From an uncultured Nocardioides sp. (GTDB lineage: Bacteria; Actinomycetota; Actinomycetes; Propionibacteriales; Nocardioidaceae), in NCBI RefSeq assembly GCF_946885725.1, contig NZ_CAMPGZ010000068.1, forward strand, positions 1-18,471: a stretch of 18,471 nucleotides of DNA, written 5' to 3'. Of the stretch, positions 15,346 through 18,471 are shown piece after piece. The position numbers and the translations under genes were made by a program. The notes beneath the pieces are model-generated. The model was not told the origin of the DNA, ran no database searches, and worked only from the letters and a program-made list of their open reading frames with translations. Each line of letters opens with the position of its first letter. The first letter of the stretch is position 1.

Positions 15346-15396
15346 CGAGCAAGCCCACTAACGCTGCCCGGCAACCCCTCGGCAGCCCCACGTTAG
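14746..15396 (+). pseudogene. IS481-family transposase, C-terminus lost
   Basis: The first 200 residues match IS481-type transposases: a helix-turn-helix near the N-terminus (TPAEVAARYGVHRTWVYKLK, 21-40), a second HTH-like segment (HRVARSTVSRHLAAAGL, 102-118), and the start of the DDE integrase core with WQSDFTHY (Asp146) and LDDCTRYALHVSAHPR (168-183). A full protein is about 330-400 aa. The frame leaves the family after FREALARQ and ends 16 residues later, before the expected TDNG motif, so the second catalytic Asp and the Glu are missing. The product cannot be active on its own. Where copied elsewhere in the genome, an intact version could still act on this end. Confidence 0.85.
15358..15396. 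repeat. Bulged 11-bp inverted repeat next to the IS breakpoint
   Basis: Left arm CTAACGCTGCC (15358-15368) pairs with GGCAG (15381-15385) and CGTTAG (15391-15396), with a 5-base bulge in the right arm and a 12-base loop. The bulged shape and GTTAG end recall integron attC sites, but the 7-base core consensus is not met on either side. Confidence 0.45.
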
Positions 15397-15691
15397 AAGC
15401 GGCACAGAACCCGTGACGGTTCATGTTCACAAAGGTCGATAGCGATTTCGTGGGTGAGCGTCCCGCAGGGTGCCAACCTGGACATCCAGTGAAGGCACGT
15501 CATCTCGCCGACGCTCCGCGAACCCGGCGGTACGAGTGCGCGAAGCAACAGCGTGACGACGAACAAGCACGGCGGAACGACGACCCGCACGATGCGGCGT
15601 GGGCTGAACGCGAGGTGCCACACAGGGGTCTTGGGTGGATTGATGCGGGCCTTGACCTGACGTGAGGGTGGCTGGCTGCGACGCTGAGACC
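15397..15691. other. Stretch without a recognisable gene inside the island
   Basis: These 295 bases separate the truncated transposase from the 54-aa ORF. A minus-strand frame (15623-15393) contains one hydrophobic segment (RRIVRVVVPPCLFVVTLLLRAL), but it lacks a clear start signal or a familiar pattern. The stretch may be residue of the missing IS half or other debris. No terminator or repeat was seen. Confidence 0.35.
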
Positions 15692-15856
15692 ATGAGAATC
15701 AATGTGTTCACACCCGGCGAGGACGACCAAGGCGAATGGGAGGTCGACGCGTACAGCATCGAGGGGGGTGCTCTTCGACTGTTCAGCCAGTCCGACGAAG
15801 AACTGGCTGCCTACTCGCCGACCGGCTGGACGCACATGCGGATTGTGGACCGGTGA
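15692..15856 (+). CDS. Hypothetical 54-aa protein
   Basis: ATG at 15692 opens a frame encoding a small, acidic, soluble protein (MRINVFTPGEDDQGEWEVDA at the start, GWTHMRIVDR at the end). The composition (balanced hydrophobic and acidic residues, Trp and Tyr) looks like a real folded beta-rich protein, unlike the Arg/Pro-rich shadow frames around it. No family is recognised and no signal peptide or membrane segment is present. The ribosome binding site is weak (GCTGAG). A GTG at 15662 in the same frame is an alternative start. Its TGA overlaps a GTG that begins the next short frame. Confidence 0.55.
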   Translation: MRINVFTPGEDDQGEWEVDAYSIEGGALRLFSQSDEELAAYSPTGWTHMRIVDR

Positions 15857-15966
15857 TCGAACCGGCCCCCACGCAACACCTCGATGAACCGCCGGGTATC
15901 CCGGCTGCCAGCCGTCCGAAGTTCCTGCGCGACGCTGATCTCGGCTCGTCAGCGTGTGAGGTCTAG
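15853..15966 (+). CDS. Possible 37-aa ORF overlapping the 54-aa gene
   Basis: A GTG at 15853 overlaps the stop of the 54-aa ORF (GTGA) and opens a 37-codon frame (IEPAPTQHLDEPPGIPAASR...). The overlap suggests coupling, but the product is Pro-rich and unrecognised, and could be a chance frame or the start of a decayed gene. Confidence 0.25.
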   Translation: MIEPAPTQHLDEPPGIPAASRPKFLRDADLGSSACEV

Positions 15967-16357
15967 TCACCGTTCCGGCCTTCGACCACGGCGGCGTAGG
16001 TTCATCTCGGAAGGTCCTGTCAGTGGACGTGTGCGGGCAGTACGCGCGCATCGTTCGCCACTGGAGGGCCTTCCGCTCACCTTTTCCGGCGCGCGCCCGC
16101 CCCGCAGCAGCCGCTGACCCTGGCGGGCTTCGGCGGATGACGGTGGCATGGCGGCGCACTTTCCGCGCCCTCTCGGAAGGCGAGTCGGGCAAGCCCGCTG
16201 TTCGGCCGGGCGGCCCGCGGCCCGCGGCCCGCGTCCTCTGCGCTCCTGCTTCGGTGATGTCCAGACGCCACTCGGATGCTCGCGTAGGCTCGAGTGGTCG
16301 GACCGTCGGCCCGCCCGCGTGGGCGGCTCTCATCGCCGGCGGAAGGGCAGACGTCTG
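15967..16357. other. 391-base gap with a strong hairpin, upstream of the DUF5994-type gene
   Basis: No reading frame with coding character was found; all frames here are rich in Arg, Pro and Gly. It contains the 17-bp hairpin at 16008-16075 and a short GGCCCGC triple repeat near 16207-16226. The promoter of the downstream gene pair should be here. Confidence 0.4.
16008..16075. ncRNA. Long hairpin, candidate structured RNA or terminator
   Basis: Positions 16008-16018 pair with 16065-16075 (11 pairs, one G-T) and 16021-16026 with 16058-16063 (six pairs), separated by a small internal loop. The 31-base apical loop holds a possible second hairpin (TGTGCG against CGCGCA). TTTT occurs seven bases after the stem on the plus strand. 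It lies in non-coding DNA. It could be a small RNA, a leader structure, a terminator or a mobile-element relic; the sequence does not decide. Confidence 0.4.
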
Positions 16358-16942
16358 ATGACGTCCCACCGTACGTCCGACTCAGCCGCCCCTCCCGGGC
16401 AAGCGCCACGTCGACCCCTACGACTCCGACTGTCTGCCGCGCCGGGACGCTCGACGCTCGACGGAGGGTGGTGGCCGCAGACCCGCGATCTCGCCATCGA
16501 GCTCGCGGACCTGGTCGATCATTTCCCGGCCGACGTGGGCAGCGTGTACCGAGCGCTCTACTCGAGGCCAGATTGGACCAGTCGACCGCGCACGGTGGTC
16601 ACAGGCCGCAGACGGATCAAGACCGGCCCCTTCCCCCGCGACGACACGCACCTCGTGGTGTTGAGCATGTCCACCCGCAGCTCGATCACGCTGCTGGTCG
16701 TGCCACCCGCGCACCCGGCCGGGGAACTCTGCATGGAGTGGGCGACCGCACCCCTGAACCGTCTGACAGCCACACAGATCCTCATGGCGAGCGTGGGACC
16801 CGACACCGAGGACCACGAGCCCACCGACCAATGGAACGACACCGGCGGCAACTGGTGGCAGGGAGCCACCGCCCCCTCATTCCGCAACGACCTGACGCAG
16901 TCGACCGGGGCTGTCCATACACACAGTTCGAGGACGCGGTGA
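16358..16942 (+). CDS. DUF5994-type protein
   Basis: A 194-aa protein with the features I associate with actinobacterial DUF5994: RLRLSAAPGRSTLDGGWWP (22-40), then LADLVDHFP (49-57), ALYSRPDW (66-73), FPRDDTHLVVL (92-102) and a hydrophobic LLVVPP (112-117). The function of this family is unknown to me. It is soluble, with no signal peptide. The first 20 residues are disordered and basic. The frame is open upstream, but ATG at 16358 fits the family N-terminus and has GGAAGGG at 16341-16347, somewhat distant. Its TGA overlaps the ATG of the next gene (TGATG), so the pair is translationally coupled. Confidence 0.82.
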   Translation: MTSHRTSDSAAPPGQAPRRPLRLRLSAAPGRSTLDGGWWPQTRDLAIELADLVDHFPADVGSVYRALYSRPDWTSRPRTVVTGRRRIKTGPFPRDDTHLVVLSMSTRSSITLLVVPPAHPAGELCMEWATAPLNRLTATQILMASVGPDTEDHEPTDQWNDTGGNWWQGATAPSFRNDLTQSTGAVHTHSSRTR

Positions 16943-17151
16943 TGGGCATCGACTTCCAGGAGACCAACGACGTCCACCGAGGCACCGGCCACTTTGGCCG
17001 CCAGTGGCTCATCACCCGCGCCTTCACCGGCTGGCGCCTGGAGTTCACCGACCCCGGCGACACCACCGCCACGTTCGCCGGTGTTCACCCCACCGTGACG
17101 GCCGCGAAGACCGAGGCGAACACCCCACCCTCGACCCGCAGACGCCGGTAA
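16942..17151 (+). CDS. Hypothetical 69-aa protein coupled to the DUF5994-type gene
   Basis: ATG at 16942 shares one base with the stop of the preceding gene (TGATG). The product has a clear folded core, WLITRAFTGWRLEFTDPGDT (residues 22-41), then TATFAGVHPTVTAAKTEA and an Arg-rich end. Trp- and Asp-rich small proteins of this pattern are familiar from actinobacterial genomes, but I cannot name a family. No membrane segment or signal peptide is present. The tight overlap suggests it works with, or is made at the same level as, the DUF5994-type protein. Confidence 0.7.
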   Translation: MGIDFQETNDVHRGTGHFGRQWLITRAFTGWRLEFTDPGDTTATFAGVHPTVTAAKTEANTPPSTRRRR

Positions 17152-17179
17152 CGCAATACGCCCAGATCTCAACCACGAA

Positions 17180-17199
17180 CCTCTGGATCGTCCCAGAGG
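17180..17199 (+). terminator. Hairpin after the 69-aa gene
   Basis: CCTCTGG and CCAGAGG form a perfect 7-bp stem with a 6-base loop, 29 bases after the stop. No T-tract follows, so it is only a candidate terminator for the DUF5994-type gene pair. Confidence 0.35.
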
Positions 17200-17333
17200 C
17201 CACCGAATCGACCGACAGTGGCCAGGCGGAGGGCCATCACGACCTGTCGCCTCGGGCCCGCCGGACGGCGCCCACGGCCCGTCTCGGGGCATTCCTCGCC
17301 CTGGAACGCCCCAGAGGGGTCGACTCGCCTGGG

Positions 17334-17370
17334 AAAAACACAACCGCGGCCCTCGAAAGCACCGCGGTTG
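17334..17370 (-). terminator. Intrinsic terminator following the right tRNA fragment
   Basis: On the minus strand CAACCGCGG (17370-17362) and CCGCGGTTG (17349-17341) form a perfect 9-bp stem with a 12-base loop, followed by TGTTTTTCCC. It lies 14 bases downstream of the tRNA 3' fragment at 17385-17421. This is a classical intrinsic terminator, with stem and loop unlike the one beside the left fragment. Confidence 0.78.
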
Positions 17371-17384
17371 GGATCTAACTATTT

Positions 17385-17421
17385 TGGTAGCGGGGGCAGG
17401 ATTTGAACCTGCGACCTCTGG
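17385..17421 (-). repeat. 37-nt 3' fragment of an initiator tRNA (att-like site)
   Basis: On the minus strand this reads, 5' to 3', part of the anticodon stem and the variable loop (CCAGAGGTC), a complete T-arm (GCAGG-TTCAAAT-CCTGC), the acceptor strand CCCCGCT, then ACCA. The sequence matches my recollection of actinobacterial initiator tRNA (tRNA-fMet). Upstream of 17421 the sequence is unrelated: there is no anticodon loop, D-arm or 5' acceptor strand, so it is not a functional gene. A tRNA 3' end starting in the anticodon stem is the classic core of an integrase attachment site. Confidence 0.82.
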
Positions 17422-17734
17422 AAGAGATCGAGCGCTACGGACTGCCTCGGAGGTTCGCGGATCTCCTCGGGTTCACGCGGAGAGACCTCACGGTCCACCT
17501 CGGAGTCTAGCGGGAGGCCACGGGCGCGATCGGCCTGTAAGTGGCGGGTTTCTGGCCGCGGTTCGAATCGATCTACCTGGCAAGTCGGCGTGACCACCCC
17601 CGCCCAGTCAGTTCGTGTTCGCCAGCGTGGGCTAGCCCCGGCACCCGAGTCACACCGCCACGTCACTGTTCGCGGCTCCACAGATGAGGGCGAATGGCAT
17701 CCGCTGGCGTTCGGCGCTCGCCGCCGGCCGGGGC
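17422..17734. other. 313-base gap between the tRNA fragment and the glutaminase gene
   Basis: No recognisable gene. Directly after the tRNA fragment a plus frame reads EEIERYGLPRRFADLLGFTR and stops at about 17510; it could be the end of a lost gene but has no start of its own. No integrase or excisionase could be recognised. Two similar GC-rich segments (near 17444 and 17464) form a weak direct repeat. Confidence 0.35.
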
Positions 17735-18471
17735 TCAGAAGACCGTCCAGTCGGAGTACGTGGTGAACGCGTCCAGCGCAGCCAGTCCGGCTGCCGAGCT
17801 GCCGGAGGGGCCCAGCGCGGGACTCCACACGCAGGCGACACCCCTGTCGGGGATGACCGCCAGGATGCCGCCACCGACGCCACTCTTGGCCGGCAGTCCA
17901 ACCCGGTAGGCGAATTCGCCAGCCGAGTCGTATGTCCCGCAGGTGAGCATCACGGCGTTGATCCGCTTCGTCTGCCGGGCGCTGAGCAGCTGCGTTGCGT
18001 CTGAGAGAACGCCGTCGCGGGCGAGGAACCGCCCGGCGAGCGCCAGCTCGCGGCAGGTCATGGACAGAGCGCACTGCGCGACATACTGCTTGATCACCTG
18101 GTCAACGTGACACTCCAGGTTCCCGTAGCTGGCCAGAAGGTGTGCGAGGGCCAATGTGCGGTGGCCGGCCGCGAGTTCCGAACGGGCCACCTCTGGGTCG
18201 CTGCCCACGTCGGCGCGGCCGCTCTCCCGGCGCAGCAGGTCGCACAGGGCGTCGCACGCGTTGCCGGTCAGCGAATGCAGCCGGTCAGTAACGACCAATG
18301 CGCCGGCGTTGATGAACGGGTTGCGCGGACGCCCCGCCTCCTGATCGAGCTGGAGCAAGGAGTTGAACGGGTTGCCCGACGGTTCGCGGGAAACCCGTTC
18401 CCAGATGTTTTCTCCCTCGGCGGCGATCACTAGCGCGAGCGTGAACACCTTGCTGATGCTCTGCACCGAGA
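17735..18471 (-). CDS. glsA: Glutaminase (GlsA family), N-terminus beyond the window
   Basis: A partial frame of 245 codons runs off the right edge; a full GlsA is about 305-330 aa, so roughly the first 60-80 residues are missing. The serine beta-lactamase-like fold is recognised from SVQSISKVF at the visible N-terminus, which contains the catalytic S-x-x-K. Then come SGNPFNSL, GRPRNPFINAGALVVTD, SYGNLECH and the C-terminal KSGVGGGILAVIPDRG, all diagnostic of the family. It hydrolyses L-glutamine to glutamate and ammonia in the cytosol. The first visible GTG (18466) is an internal Val, not a start. No downstream partner is seen: its 3' side is the gap and tRNA fragment. Confidence 0.93.
   Translation of the reverse strand, partial: SVQSISKVFTLALVIAAEGENIWERVSREPSGNPFNSLLQLDQEAGRPRNPFINAGALVVTDRLHSLTGNACDALCDLLRRESGRADVGSDPEVARSELAAGHRTLALAHLLASYGNLECHVDQVIKQYVAQCALSMTCRELALAGRFLARDGVLSDATQLLSARQTKRINAVMLTCGTYDSAGEFAYRVGLPAKSGVGGGILAVIPDRGVACVWSPALGPSGSSAAGLAALDAFTTYSDWTVF

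Noticed and set aside
15358..15396. Integron attC site
   Set aside because: The stem is bulged and ends in GTTAG, but the RYYYAAC and GTTRRRY core sequences are not satisfied and no integron integrase is present.
15393..15623. Minus-strand small protein with one hydrophobic segment
   Set aside because: It could be a membrane peptide, but there is no start signal, no family resemblance, and it overlaps debris of the IS breakpoint.
16023..16358. Plus ORF of 111 codons before the DUF5994-type gene
   Set aside because: It runs through the 17-bp hairpin and the GGCCCGC repeats, with Arg/Pro/Ala-rich composition and no good start.
17385..17421. Functional tRNA gene
   Set aside because: Only the 3' half is present; no anticodon loop, D-arm or 5' acceptor strand follows beyond 17421.
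17379..18074. Minus ORF ending in SQVQILPPLPK
   Set aside because: This ending is a translation artefact of a tRNA T-arm and acceptor end, and most of the frame is antisense or out of frame to the glutaminase gene.

Overview
The window is high-GC DNA from an actinobacterium. GC-rich third positions, GTG starts, a GAF/SpoIIE phosphatase, a DUF5994-type protein, a soluble acyl-ACP desaturase and an initiator-tRNA 3' end of actinobacterial type all fit. The gene mix resembles Nocardioidaceae-like genomes, but genus is inference. No plasmid, phage structural or CRISPR genes are visible.

Left part (1-14543) reads as chromosomal accessory and lipid metabolism. An MFS transporter (minus, runs off the left edge) is divergent from a MaoC-type dehydratase, which converges on an acyl-CoA synthetase. 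Next is a compact plus-strand set: a 44-aa basic protein, an alanine dehydrogenase/N5-(carboxyethyl)ornithine synthase-like enzyme whose GTG start overlaps the previous stop, and a 72-aa CarD/Tudor-like protein. A secreted penicillin-acylase-family hydrolase follows on minus, then a decayed VWA surface-protein gene and an acyl-ACP desaturase. Then comes an unusual nitrile-hydratase locus: a cobalt-type alpha subunit with a long N-terminal extension and a separate beta C-terminal domain alone. It is divergent from an M24-fold protein whose metal ligands are mostly replaced, and a 14-bp perfect palindrome lies between them. A GAF-SpoIIE PP2C phosphatase ends this part.

Right part (14601-17421) looks like a small genomic island. 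It is bounded by two same-orientation copies of the 3' end of an initiator tRNA (15 nt at 14634-14648, 37 nt at 17385-17421), each followed on the minus strand by its own hairpin terminator. Inside are a truncated IS481-type element that abuts the left tRNA fragment, a few small unknown ORFs, a strong 17-bp hairpin, and a DUF5994-type gene translationally coupled to a 69-aa protein. The right tRNA copy lacks its 5' part, so I infer tandem islands, with the intact tRNA beyond the window to the right.

The window ends in a glutaminase gene (minus, N-terminus cut off). The most interesting items are the nitrile-hydratase/pseudo-M24 divergent locus and the tandem tRNA island boundary. All functions are read from motifs; no searches were run.
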